A DNA stretch of 64,000 bases from Demequina sediminis (lineage in GTDB: Bacteria > Actinomycetota > Actinomycetes > Actinomycetales > Demequinaceae), in NCBI RefSeq assembly GCF_030296675.1, contig NZ_AP027736.1:1674001-1738000 (forward strand), in the 5' to 3' direction. The translations under genes were made by a program, and so were the position numbers. Below the pieces are notes generated by a model, which worked only from the letters and a program-made list of their open reading frames with translations, was not told the origin of the DNA and did no database searches. Shown here piece after piece: positions 21,445 to 29,281 of the stretch (positions are counted from its first letter, which is position 1; every line of letters begins with the position of its first letter).

Positions 21445-22866
21445 ATCCGCATTCTGCCAGCGCCGCGAGGAACTCGTCGAACGCCGACTGCGGCCGCTCC
21501 TGCCCGTACGGCATGCCGTCCGCAAGGATCGCGACGGCGAGTGCACGACCGTCCGCCGTGACGATCACCCCGGCGATCGAGGTGACCCCCGTCAGGGAAC
21601 CCGTCTTCGCGCGCCAGAAGCCCGCGACGGGAGAGCCGACGTAGCGCGACTCGACCGTGCCCTCGAGCCCCGCGAGCGGCAGCCACGACAGCAGCCCGAA
21701 CAGTCCCGGCTCCTCACGCGCGACCGTGAGCGCCGCGGTGAGCATCGCGGGAGCGATCTGGTTGCGGTCCGAGTACCCCGCGCCGTCGTACAACTCCAGT
21801 CCCGCGGTCGGCACCCCCAGGTCGCGCAGCGCGAGCGTGATCGCCGAGGCCCCACCCGCGGGAGTCGCGGGCCTGCCCATCGCGAGCGCCAGCACGCGCG
21901 CGACCGCCTCGGACACCGTGTTGTCGGACACGGCCAGCAGGTGCCGCGCGACCTCCGCGAGCGGCGCGGACTCGACGGCCGCGACCTCCGTGGCCCCGGC
22001 ATCGTCCCTCACGGGGGACGATGCCCTGGTCGCCTCTCCCTCGACGGTCAGTCCGCGCTCCCCGAGCGCGGCAATGAAGAGGCCCGCGGCGTGCAGCGAG
22101 GGGTCGGCGGCGCGCTGGGCGTAGTTGTCATCGCTGAGGCGCGCGCCGTTGACCGCGAGGCCGGTGACGGGGGCGGCGTATCCCATGTCGAACGCGTAGT
22201 CGGGCCACTCCTCGGGCCACGCGGGGCCGGGGAAGGCGAGGTCGTCGACGACGACGGTGAGGCCCGCGGCATCGTCCCCCACCGCCGCCGCCACCTGCGC
22301 GGCGAGGTCCCCAAGCCCGGCCCAGCCCTGCGCGGGGTCGTCGCCAGCGCCCACCGTGCCGCCGTGTCCCTCGCCCGCCGCGAGCATGACGTCGCCGCCC
22401 GCGACCAGCGTGAGCGTGCGGGTGGTTGGGTTCCAGGTGACAGTCGTGCGGGTGCGGAAGTCCGCTCCTAGGTGACCGACGGCCGCGACCGCGGTGAGCA
22501 GCTTGGTGGTCGAGGCGGGGACCTGGGGGTCCGCGGCGGAGAGGTCGGCGTAGACCGTGCCGTCGAGGTAGTCGATCACGGAGATGTTCGTGGACTCGCC
22601 GGTGCGCGGGTCGGCCCGCACTGCCTCGGCGAGCGACTGAACGGTCGCGGTGTCAGGGCGAGGCGCGTCGGGGTCGAGGTCGGCGACGGGCGCGGCGGTG
22701 GGATCGGGCGCCGCAGCCACGGGCGCGGCGGTGATGAAGGGCGCCTGCGGCACCTCGACGGGCGCGGCGGTGATCCAGCCGGGGACCACGTCGCGCGCGT
22801 CGGCGTACGCGTACCCCCGCCGAGCAGCAGGACGGAGCCCGCCACGCCCGCCACGATTCTTCGCAC
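21434..22866 (-). CDS. dacB: D-alanyl-D-alanine carboxypeptidase, PBP4/S13 family (frameshifted in signal peptide)
   Basis: Peptidoglycan carboxypeptidase/endopeptidase. S13 motifs are SxxK in VPASTTKLLTAV, SxN in LLAVSDNTVSEAV and KTG in FWRAKTGSLTGV. The N-terminus RRIVAGVAGSVLLLGGG (GTG 22866, GGAGG upstream) is a signal peptide or anchor, one base out of register with YAYADARDVVPGW at the C5 run 22814-22818. An Ala/Pro linker follows. Two inverted GGACGATGCC motifs fall in a surface-loop region (21998-22025). The dacB-tilS-hpt order is conserved in relatives. Confidence 0.92.
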
Positions 22867-22941
22867 CCACGACCTCCGAACATGCGTCACACTAGTACCC
22901 GGACCGCTCTAGGACCTCAGACCTACCGTTAAGGACCCAGC

Positions 22942-23466
22942 ATGGAATTCGACGTCACCATCGAGATCCCGAAGGGCTCGCGCAACAAGTACGAGGTGGA
23001 TCACCACACCGGCCGCATCGTCCTCGACCGCATGCTCTTCACCTCGACGCGCTACCCCGATGATTATGGCTTCATCGACGGCACGCTCGGTGAGGACGGC
23101 GACCCGCTGGACGCGCTGGTGCTGCTCGAGGAGCCCACGTTCCCCGGCTGCCAGATCCGCTGCCGTGCGCTCGGGATGTTCCGCATGCGCGACGAGGCCG
23201 GCGGCGACGACAAGGTGCTGTGCGTGCCCGTGGGCGACCAGCGCCAGACGTGGCGCCAGGAGCTCACCGACGTCTCCGACTTCCACCGCCTCGAGGTCCA
23301 GCACTTCTTCGAGGTCTACAAGGACCTCGAGCCCGGTAAGTCCGTCGAGGGCGCCCACTGGGTCTCGCGCGAGGAGGCCGAGGAGGAGATCCGGTCCTCC
23401 TTCGAGCGCGCCAAGGGCACGCCGTTTGCGACGCTCAACCCGCTGCACCCGCCGCAGGACCACTGA
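22942..23466 (+). CDS. ppa: Inorganic pyrophosphatase, family I
   Basis: 174 aa. Hydrolyses pyrophosphate. Signatures are [19 protein letters not shown], the metal-binding [14 protein letters not shown], and the K-dependent C-terminal segment [12 protein letters not shown]. The AAGGA ribosome binding site lies just before the ATG. Divergent from the carboxypeptidase gene with about 75 nt between starts. Confidence 0.97.
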   Translation: MEFDVTIEIPKGSRNKYEVDHHTGRIVLDRMLFTSTRYPDDYGFIDGTLGEDGDPLDALVLLEEPTFPGCQIRCRALGMFRMRDEAGGDDKVLCVPVGDQRQTWRQELTDVSDFHRLEVQHFFEVYKDLEPGKSVEGAHWVSREEAEEEIRSSFERAKGTPFATLNPLHPPQDH

Positions 23467-23665
23467 GCCCGGGTTCTCTCCGGCTCTTGCTCTGCTTTTC
23501 CCTCGCGGCTCCGCCACACGGAATCGCGGCTCCGCCACACGCCCGCGCGCTGTGGGACGCTCACTGTCGCTTTTCGCAGGTCCGAGCGCGCCATGGGACG
23601 CTCGTTGTCGCACGGTGCAGGGCGTGTGTGGCGGAGCCGTGAGCTGAGACAGCCGCAACCCGTGA
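23467..23665. repeat. Intergenic repeat block F
   Basis: Gap between convergent ppa and the NlpC/P60 gene. Two CGGCTCCGCCACAC units (about 23505 and 23527), two CCATGGGACG-type repeats (GCTGTGGGACGCTCACTGTC, CGCGCCATGGGACGCTCGTT) and one inverted GTGTGGCGGAGCCG (about 23626). The same order occurs at 26.5 kb. Confidence 0.78.
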
Positions 23666-25039
23666 CTACGGCCGTCCCACGTAGGGGATGAGGTTGCCGA
23701 CGCGCCAGCTCGCGTCGTACGCGCGAATCTGCGCCACATCGCCCGGCTTGGTCGCCTCAGCGATCATGCCGCCGCCGATGTAGATGCCCACGTGATAGAT
23801 CGCCGACGTCGACCGCCCCGAGCCGTAGAACACCAGGTCACCGGGGCGCATCTGCGAGATCGGCACCTTGGTCAGCGCGTTGTACTGGGTCTGCGATGAC
23901 CGCGGGATCATGATGCCCGCGGAGCGCCACGCGGCATACGTCACGCCCGAGCAGTCATACGCGGGGCCGTTTCCGCCCAGCAGATAGTCGGTCCCCATGA
24001 GCGTGAGCGCCTTGTCGACCGCCTGCTGACCCTGCGCCGCGGAGGACTTCCATCCGCCGGTGACCGGCGGGGCCGGTGTCTCGGTGGGCTTGGGGGACGA
24101 TGTCGTGGTCGGCTTGGGCGTCGACGTGGTCGTGGGCTTCGGGGTCGACGTGGTGGTCGGCTTCGGCGTCGATGCCCCGCCGTCGGAGCCACCCGAGCCA
24201 CCCGAGCCGTCGGAGCCACCCGAACCGCCCGAACCGCCCGACTGCTCGGCCTCCTGCTGCGCCTGCTCCCACGCCTCGCGCTCCGCCTCGCGCCGGTCCG
24301 CCTCGAGCCCCTCCTGCCGCTGCTCCTCGAGCGCGACCGAGACACCGCGCATCCGCGCGAGCCGCTCGATCGCGGAGGCGCGCGCCGCGGCGGCTCCCGC
24401 GACGGCCTCATCGGCGTTGCGCTGGAGGTCCTCGGCCTCGGCGAGTGCGGTGGCGGCCGCGGCGACGGCGGCCTCCGCGTCCTCGGCCGCACGGGCGGCG
24501 TGGTCGCGCATCGTGGTCGCGACCAGCTCGGCCGCCTTGACCTCCTGAATGAGGAGGTCGGCCTCGTCGGACGAGCGCGTGATGGCCTCGGAACGCACCA
24601 CCACCTGCTCGACCGTCTCGGAACCCACCACGACGCCGAGCGAGCTCATCGCACCCGAGTCGCGGTACGCGGCCTGCGCCACGACGGCGAGCTGTGCACG
24701 GGCGGCGGCGAGCGCCTCCTCGGCCTCCGCGGCGCGAGACTGCGCCGCGTGGAGCGTGGCCTGCGCCTCCTCGCGGTGGGCGTTGGCGAGCGAGTACTCG
24801 TCCGCGGCGAGCGCGGCGGCGGTCTCCGCGTCCGCGCGTGCGGTCTCGAGCGAGACGATCGCGGCATCGAGCGTGTCGACGCTCGCGGCGGCCGATGCTG
24901 CGGCCGCGCGGGCGGCATCGATCTGGTCCTGGCCGGGGTAGTTGTCCGCGGTCGCACGGTGAGGAGGTCCGGCGATCACCAGCGCGCTCGCGGCCACGGC
25001 GATGGTGGCCAGGGCGGCCACCCGTCTGCGCAGGATCAC
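23666..25039 (-). CDS. NlpC/P60 peptidoglycan endopeptidase with coiled-coil N-terminus
   Basis: 457 aa. Signal peptide (VAALATIAVAASALVIAGPP), a long Ala-rich coiled coil (about residues 35-270), a Gly/Ser linker, three to four TPKPTTTS repeats, then an NlpC/P60 domain (about 340-457) with catalytic Cys in YDCSGVTYAAW and His in IYHVGIYIGGG. The layout is RipA-like: the coiled coil probably engages partners or autoinhibits, and the domain cleaves stem peptides. GTG start with AAGGAGG 6-7 nt upstream. Likely regulation by the 9-bp repeats at 25065-25088. Confidence 0.93.
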   Translation of the reverse strand: MILRRRVAALATIAVAASALVIAGPPHRATADNYPGQDQIDAARAAAASAAASVDTLDAAIVSLETARADAETAAALAADEYSLANAHREEAQATLHAAQSRAAEAEEALAAARAQLAVVAQAAYRDSGAMSSLGVVVGSETVEQVVVRSEAITRSSDEADLLIQEVKAAELVATTMRDHAARAAEDAEAAVAAAATALAEAEDLQRNADEAVAGAAAARASAIERLARMRGVSVALEEQRQEGLEADRREAEREAWEQAQQEAEQSGGSGGSGGSDGSGGSGGSDGGASTPKPTTTSTPKPTTTSTPKPTTTSSPKPTETPAPPVTGGWKSSAAQGQQAVDKALTLMGTDYLLGGNGPAYDCSGVTYAAWRSAGIMIPRSSQTQYNALTKVPISQMRPGDLVFYGSGRSTSAIYHVGIYIGGGMIAEATKPGDVAQIRAYDASWRVGNLIPYVGRP

Positions 25040-25064
25040 CCCTGCCTCCTTCTCGTCTCGCGAG

Positions 25065-25088
25065 TCACATCTGTCACATCTGTCACTT
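25065..25088. promoter_or_regulatory. Triple TCACATCTG direct repeat upstream of NlpC/P60 gene
   Basis: TCACATCTG occurs twice in tandem, followed by TCACTT, with 9-bp spacing, 26-49 nt before the NlpC/P60 start and about 150 nt before the divergent metX1. On the minus strand it reads GTGACAGATGTGACAGATGT. The half-site resembles CRP/GlxR-type boxes but the near-helical spacing is unusual. The binding protein is unknown. Confidence 0.55.
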
Positions 25089-25237
25089 CCGCGCTCATCC
25101 TAAACCGGACCATCCGCGCGCGGAACCGCCGTGTGCGAAAGTCCACGCGGCATCGTCCCTCTCTTCGGACATCGGCATTCACAAGACCGCACTTGAGCAC
25201 GGGCGTGCGCGCGCGACCGTCCCCTAGGCTGAGCGCC

Positions 25238-26434
25238 ATGGATGACGACGGCATCGAGACCGACGCGAGGGCCGCCGACGAGGGGCCGGGCCCCGGCGCG
25301 CCGATCCCCGCGAGCGCCGCATGGCGCGACGGCGACCACCCGGGCCGACGGCTGTTCTTCGCGCTGGGCGACCTCGAGCTCGAGGCGGATCCGCTGGGTG
25401 TGCTGCCCGGCGTGACGCTCGCGTACGAGACGTGGGGCGAGCTCAACGCCGCGCGCGACAACGCGGTGTACGTCGCGCATGCGCTCACGGGCGACAGCCA
25501 CGTGTTCGGTCCCGCGGAGCCGGGCCACCACACGGGCGGCTGGTGGAACGCGATGGTCGGGCCGGGCAAGCCGATCGACCCGGCGCGCCACTTCATCGTG
25601 TGCGCGAATGTCGTGGGCGGGTGCCAGGGCTCGACCGGGCCGTCCTCCCCTCACCCCGAGGACGGGCGACCGTGGGGATCGCGCTTCCCCTACGTGACGA
25701 TGCGCGACATGGCCCGCGCGGAGATCGCCCTGATGGACCATCTCGAGATCGACCGGTGGAGGCTCATGACCGGCCCGTCGATGGGCGGCATGAGGGCGCT
25801 TGAGTGGACGGTCATGGCGCCGGGGCGGGTCGGGGCGATCGCTCCCGTGGGGTCGACGGGGGCCGTGACCGCGGACCAGATCGCGTGGTCGACCGCGCAG
25901 CTCGCAGCCATCGAAGCCGACCCGAGGTTCAGGGGTGGCGACTACTACGACGCGGCGGACGGCGACGGGCCGCACGTGGGGCTAGGCATCGCGCGCATGA
26001 TCGCGCACACCACGTACCGCAGTGCAGGGGAGCTCAACGATCGCTTCGGGCGCTCCTACCAGGGCGAAGGCGACCCGATCGGCCGGGGCGGATTGTTCGC
26101 GGTGCAGTCTTACATCCAGCATCACGCGCGCAAGCTTGCGCGGCGCTTCGACGCCAACACCTACGTGCGCCTCGCGCAGGCGATCCAGTCGCACGACGTG
26201 GGACGCGGTCGCGGCGGCGTCGAGACCGCGCTCGCGCGCTACACCGACCCTGCGCTGGTCATCGCGATCGACTCCGACCGGCTGTATCCGCTGCAGAACT
26301 CGCAGCGGCTCGATGCCGCACTGTCGGGCTCCGCAGGAGTCAAGGTGGTGCATTCCGCGGTGGGTCACGACGGCTTCCTGGTCGAGACGGCACAGATGAA
26401 CGCGTTCATGGAGGAGTTCGAGCGCGAGCTGTGA
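25238..26434 (+). CDS. metX: Homoserine O-acyltransferase (MetX family), copy 1
   Basis: 398 aa alpha/beta hydrolase-fold enzyme activating homoserine for methionine synthesis. Nucleophile Ser in LMTGPSMGGMRALEW, Asp in VIAIDSDRLYP, His in SAVGHDGFL, plus family motifs GGWWNAMVGPGKPIDP and NVVGGCQGSTGP. Start ATG 25238; the much longer upstream frame is the NlpC/P60 shadow. A second, clearly homologous copy lies at 30.7 kb after metY. Acetyl versus succinyl specificity was not resolved. Confidence 0.92.
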   Translation: MDDDGIETDARAADEGPGPGAPIPASAAWRDGDHPGRRLFFALGDLELEADPLGVLPGVTLAYETWGELNAARDNAVYVAHALTGDSHVFGPAEPGHHTGGWWNAMVGPGKPIDPARHFIVCANVVGGCQGSTGPSSPHPEDGRPWGSRFPYVTMRDMARAEIALMDHLEIDRWRLMTGPSMGGMRALEWTVMAPGRVGAIAPVGSTGAVTADQIAWSTAQLAAIEADPRFRGGDYYDAADGDGPHVGLGIARMIAHTTYRSAGELNDRFGRSYQGEGDPIGRGGLFAVQSYIQHHARKLARRFDANTYVRLAQAIQSHDVGRGRGGVETALARYTDPALVIAIDSDRLYPLQNSQRLDAALSGSAGVKVVHSAVGHDGFLVETAQMNAFMEEFEREL

Positions 26435-26620
26435 GGGGCGGGTTCGCGCAGTCGCGGCTGACTCTCTCGCGGCTCCGCCACACGGATTCGCGGCTCCGCC
26501 ACACGCCAGCGACCGTGAGCGTCCCATGGCGCGCCGACTCCTCCGAAAAGCGACCACCAGCGTCCCATGGGGGGTCCGGCGTGTGGCGGAGCCGCGGAGA
26601 TGCCGGGCGCGGAACCCAGC
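26435..26620. repeat. Intergenic repeat block G
   Basis: Gap between convergent metX1 and the SLH gene. Two CGGCTCCGCCACAC units (about 26470 and 26492), two GAGCGTCCCATGGCGCG-type units, and one inverted GTGTGGCGGAGCCGCG (about 26581). Near duplicate of the 23.5-kb block. Confidence 0.78.
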
Positions 26621-28684
26621 TCAGGCGGGCGCGCCGAGCCCCAGCCCCGCGTAGCGGTAGAGGAACGCCGCCATCGCATCGCGCTTGATGTTCTCGAGCG
26701 GACGGAACTCGGTCCGCCGCCCCACGGTCCAGCCCGTCGAGATCTCCATCTCCGCGAGCCACGTGATCTCGTGGAAGAACGGCGTGCTCGGCTTGATGTC
26801 GGAGAACTTCGTGATCGACGGGGTCTCCCACCAGGGCGACCCCGCGAAGCGGTAGAGGAACGCGGCCATGGCGTCACGCGTGATCGGCCGGGACGGTCGG
26901 AACTCGCGTCCGCCGGGCACCTCCCACCCCGTGGTGACCCCGGTCTGTGCGAGCCACACGATCTCCTCGTAGAACGGGTGCGAGGTCGGCACGTCGACGA
27001 ACGGCGAGCCCTCGTCGAGGTCCACGTGCGGCGAGCCGGCGAAGCGATACAGGAAGGCCGCCATCGCGTCGCGCGTGACCCTGCCGAGCGGCCGGAACTC
27101 CTGCTGCCCGCCTGCGACGGGGTAACCCGTCGAGATGCCCTCGTCCGCGAGCCACTGAATCTCCGTCGTGAACGCGGAGCCATCCACGTCGGCGAACTCG
27201 ATCCGCGGGCGCTCGGCGAGCTCCGCATCGATGCCGCGCGCGTCACCCGCGGTGAGGTCGACGGCGGTCGCGGATGCGAGGGTCTCGGCATCGTCCCAAT
27301 ACTCGGACTGGACGCGCGAGACCTCCCTGCCGGTGGCATCGTCCCAATAGCCCTCGCCGTAGAAGCGCACCGTGTACTCGCCCGGCGGAAGCCCCGGGAT
27401 CGCGTACGTGCCGTCGGGACGCACCCAGCCCGTGCGGCTGAGCTTCGAGACGGGGTCAAGCACGTGGACGTGGAGCGTGTCCGCCTCGCGCGGGTCGAGG
27501 GTCGATGCCAGCGTCACCGTCCCGCTGATGGTCCGGGCGAGCTCGAGCCGCACGTCGCGCTCGACGCTGCCGCCACTCACGTCGATCACGTTGGCGGTGC
27601 CCTGCGTGCGCCTGTTCTCGAGGTACTCGATCGCGAGGCTCGACTCGACCCACGCGCCCGAGCCCGGGTCGCGATAGCCGGAGTCGGAGAACTCGACGGT
27701 GTACTCCCCCGGCACCAGCCCCGACAGCGAATACGTGCCGGCCTCGGGATCCACCACGCCGAACGTCGTGCCCGTGGGCCCGAACGCCATCACCTGCACT
27801 CCCCGCAGCGCCGCCGGGTCCGCGCCGTCCTCGACGGCGAGTGCCCCGGTGATGGTGCGGCCCTGCGCGAGCTCGGCGTTCACCCCGATGAAATTGCTCC
27901 CCCCAACGTTGACCGGGGTCGCGTCCTCGCGAGTGAGGGCGTCGGCGTAGAACTCGCGGATCACGTTGGTGCGGTCCGCCCCCTCGCCCGCCCCGTCGAA
28001 CTCCAGGATGTACGTGCCCGGCTTGAGCCCGGTGAGCTTGTAGGCCCCCGTCGCGGGGTCGACCGCCGCGGTCGCGGTGGTGGAAATCCCCGCATCGACC
28101 GGCTCAGCAAAGACCTCGATCCCCTGGGCCAGCAGGGCGGGGTCCGCGCCGGGCGCGAGAGTCACGGTGCCCGCGATGGTCCTGCCGTGCTCGAGTTCCG
28201 CGTCGATTCCCGTGACGTCACCCGGGTTCGCGCCCTGGCCCACCGGCACCTGCGTGGCCAGGTGGTACGTGGACGCGCCGCGCCAATACTCGCCCACGGC
28301 GTTGGGGGTCACCTTGAGATCCGTGGCGGGGTCCACGTAGGTGCCCACCAGGAACTCGACGGTGTAGACGGCGCTTGGCAGCCCTTCGACCACGTACGCG
28401 CCGGTCGCGTCGGGCGACACGGTCTGGTCGACCCACGGGTCGTACGACCGCACCTGCACCTGGATCGCGTCCATGGCCTCGGGCGGCACTAACGGCGGAA
28501 GCGTGACCGTGCCGGAGAGCGAGTAGGTCTCCGCGGCCTGCGCGGGGACGATGCCCGCTGCACCGAGCGCGGCGGCCATCAGGAGGGCGGCGGTCGCCCG
28601 CGCGGCGCGGGCGAGACGGGAGGAGCGGGCGAGACGGGAGGAGCGGGTGCGGGGAGTGCGCGGGGCGCGAGGCATGCGGCTCAT
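26621..28684 (-). CDS. Secreted surface protein: carboxypeptidase-regulatory-like (Cna-B-type) repeats plus SLH-like repeats
   Basis: 687 aa. Basic N-terminus with tandem RLARSSRLAR, then a signal peptide (ATAALLMAAALGAAGIVPAQA). Four or more beta-sandwich repeats follow, each with a GTYxxxGLxPGxYTVEF-like core (TGAYKLTGLKPGTYILEF, GTYSLSGLVPGEYTVEF). Three C-terminal S-layer-homology-like modules follow (FADVDGSAF..EIQWLADEGISTGY, then EFRPLGRVTRDAMAAFLYRF and equivalents). SLH modules usually hold proteins on secondary cell-wall polymers, and the EPS genes nearby could supply one. Ligand unknown. Confidence 0.87.
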   Translation of the reverse strand: MSRMPRAPRTPRTRSSRLARSSRLARAARATAALLMAAALGAAGIVPAQAAETYSLSGTVTLPPLVPPEAMDAIQVQVRSYDPWVDQTVSPDATGAYVVEGLPSAVYTVEFLVGTYVDPATDLKVTPNAVGEYWRGASTYHLATQVPVGQGANPGDVTGIDAELEHGRTIAGTVTLAPGADPALLAQGIEVFAEPVDAGISTTATAAVDPATGAYKLTGLKPGTYILEFDGAGEGADRTNVIREFYADALTREDATPVNVGGSNFIGVNAELAQGRTITGALAVEDGADPAALRGVQVMAFGPTGTTFGVVDPEAGTYSLSGLVPGEYTVEFSDSGYRDPGSGAWVESSLAIEYLENRRTQGTANVIDVSGGSVERDVRLELARTISGTVTLASTLDPREADTLHVHVLDPVSKLSRTGWVRPDGTYAIPGLPPGEYTVRFYGEGYWDDATGREVSRVQSEYWDDAETLASATAVDLTAGDARGIDAELAERPRIEFADVDGSAFTTEIQWLADEGISTGYPVAGGQQEFRPLGRVTRDAMAAFLYRFAGSPHVDLDEGSPFVDVPTSHPFYEEIVWLAQTGVTTGWEVPGGREFRPSRPITRDAMAAFLYRFAGSPWWETPSITKFSDIKPSTPFFHEITWLAEMEISTGWTVGRRTEFRPLENIKRDAMAAFLYRYAGLGLGAPA

Positions 28685-28961
28685 GGTGCGCCGAGCGTAT
28701 CGCGGGGGTGCCCCCGGCGAAGCGACCGCCCCCGCCCCGCGGCTCCGCCCCCGCCCCGCGGCTCCGCCCCCGCCCCGCGGCTCCGCCACACAACAGCCCT
28801 CCCCACGGGCGCAATCAGCGGCTGCAGCGGCCGACTCGCCGACGACACGCCGAGCCCTGTGTGGCGCAGCCGCGAAACGGTGTGGCGGAGCCGCAGCACG
28901 GCGCAACCGCGAAAGCGTGTGGCGGAGCCGCAGCACGCGCGAGCACTCACTCGCCGCCCGC
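28685..28961. repeat. Intergenic repeat block H
   Basis: No gene seen. A 19-bp unit (core GCCCCGCGGCTCCGCCCCC) is repeated about three times at 28729-28787, merging into a CGGCTCCGCCACAC unit. Then come GACTCGCCGACGACACGCCG and three GTGTGGCG-AGCCGC units (about 28858, 28878 and 28917). Confidence 0.76.
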
Positions 28962-28991
28962 TTGCCAGCCACGCCGCGTCCGGGCTACAGT
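28962..28991 (+). promoter_or_regulatory. Predicted promoter of the metY leader transcript
   Basis: TTGCCA (28962-28967) and TACAGT (28986-28991) are separated by 18 nt and resemble sigma-70-type -35/-10 boxes. A start point 7-9 nt downstream would coincide with ATG 28999, implying a leaderless mRNA for the short ORF. Confidence 0.5.
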
Positions 28992-28998
28992 CCCACCC

Positions 28999-29022
28999 AT
29001 GTTCCGTCGAATGTGTCGCTGA
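28999..29022 (+). CDS. Putative 7-residue leader peptide (MFRRMCR)
   Basis: ATG followed by six sense codons and TGA encodes Met-Phe-Arg-Arg-Met-Cys-Arg. It has no Shine-Dalgarno but begins where transcription from the predicted promoter should start, so it could be read leaderless, as is common in Actinobacteria. It contains both sulfur amino acids and precedes hairpins and the metY-metX2 genes, which suggests attenuation. It is very short, so this could be chance. Confidence 0.4.
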   Translation: MFRRMCR

Positions 29023-29026
29023 CCCC

Positions 29027-29057
29027 GCGCACGTTCGGCGTGCGCCCGTGACGGGCG
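29027..29057 (+). promoter_or_regulatory. Hairpins in the metY 5' region
   Basis: GCGCACG-TTCGG-CGTGCGC (29027-29045) forms a perfect 7-bp stem. It is followed by overlapping CGCCC-GTGAC-GGGCG (29043-29057). The shared bases make the two stems mutually exclusive, as in attenuators. The remaining about 220 nt before metY hold no recognised riboswitch; I looked for SAM-IV hallmarks and did not see them. Confidence 0.5.
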
Positions 29058-29281
29058 CCGGCCTCCTCCTCACGACGGAGTGGCAGGCCAGATCTCTCCC
29101 GTAGCGGGCACCGCCTCGTCGCGCGCCGCGCCCCTCGGGGTCGCGGACTGCCGGTGCGCTTGCACGCCCGGTGGCCAGCGACACGGCACCGCTCCCGAGG
29201 GCCGCGGATCCGAGTCCAGCAGCAGTCTCACCAGACGCGACACGCCAGACCCGCACCGACACCGACTTCCAAGGAGCCATC

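Noticed and set aside
24500..25237. N-terminal extension of metX1 into the NlpC/P60 region
   Set aside because: It is antisense to the coiled-coil coding region; MetX homology starts near ATG 25238.
6471..28935. CRISPR array made of CGGCTCCGCCACAC units
   Set aside because: Spacing is irregular, orientation mixed, copies scattered over separate gaps, and no cas genes are present.
28999..29281. SAM-IV or other SAM riboswitch before metY
   Set aside because: I looked for the conserved core stems and the SAM-IV-type start but found neither; only simple hairpins are present.
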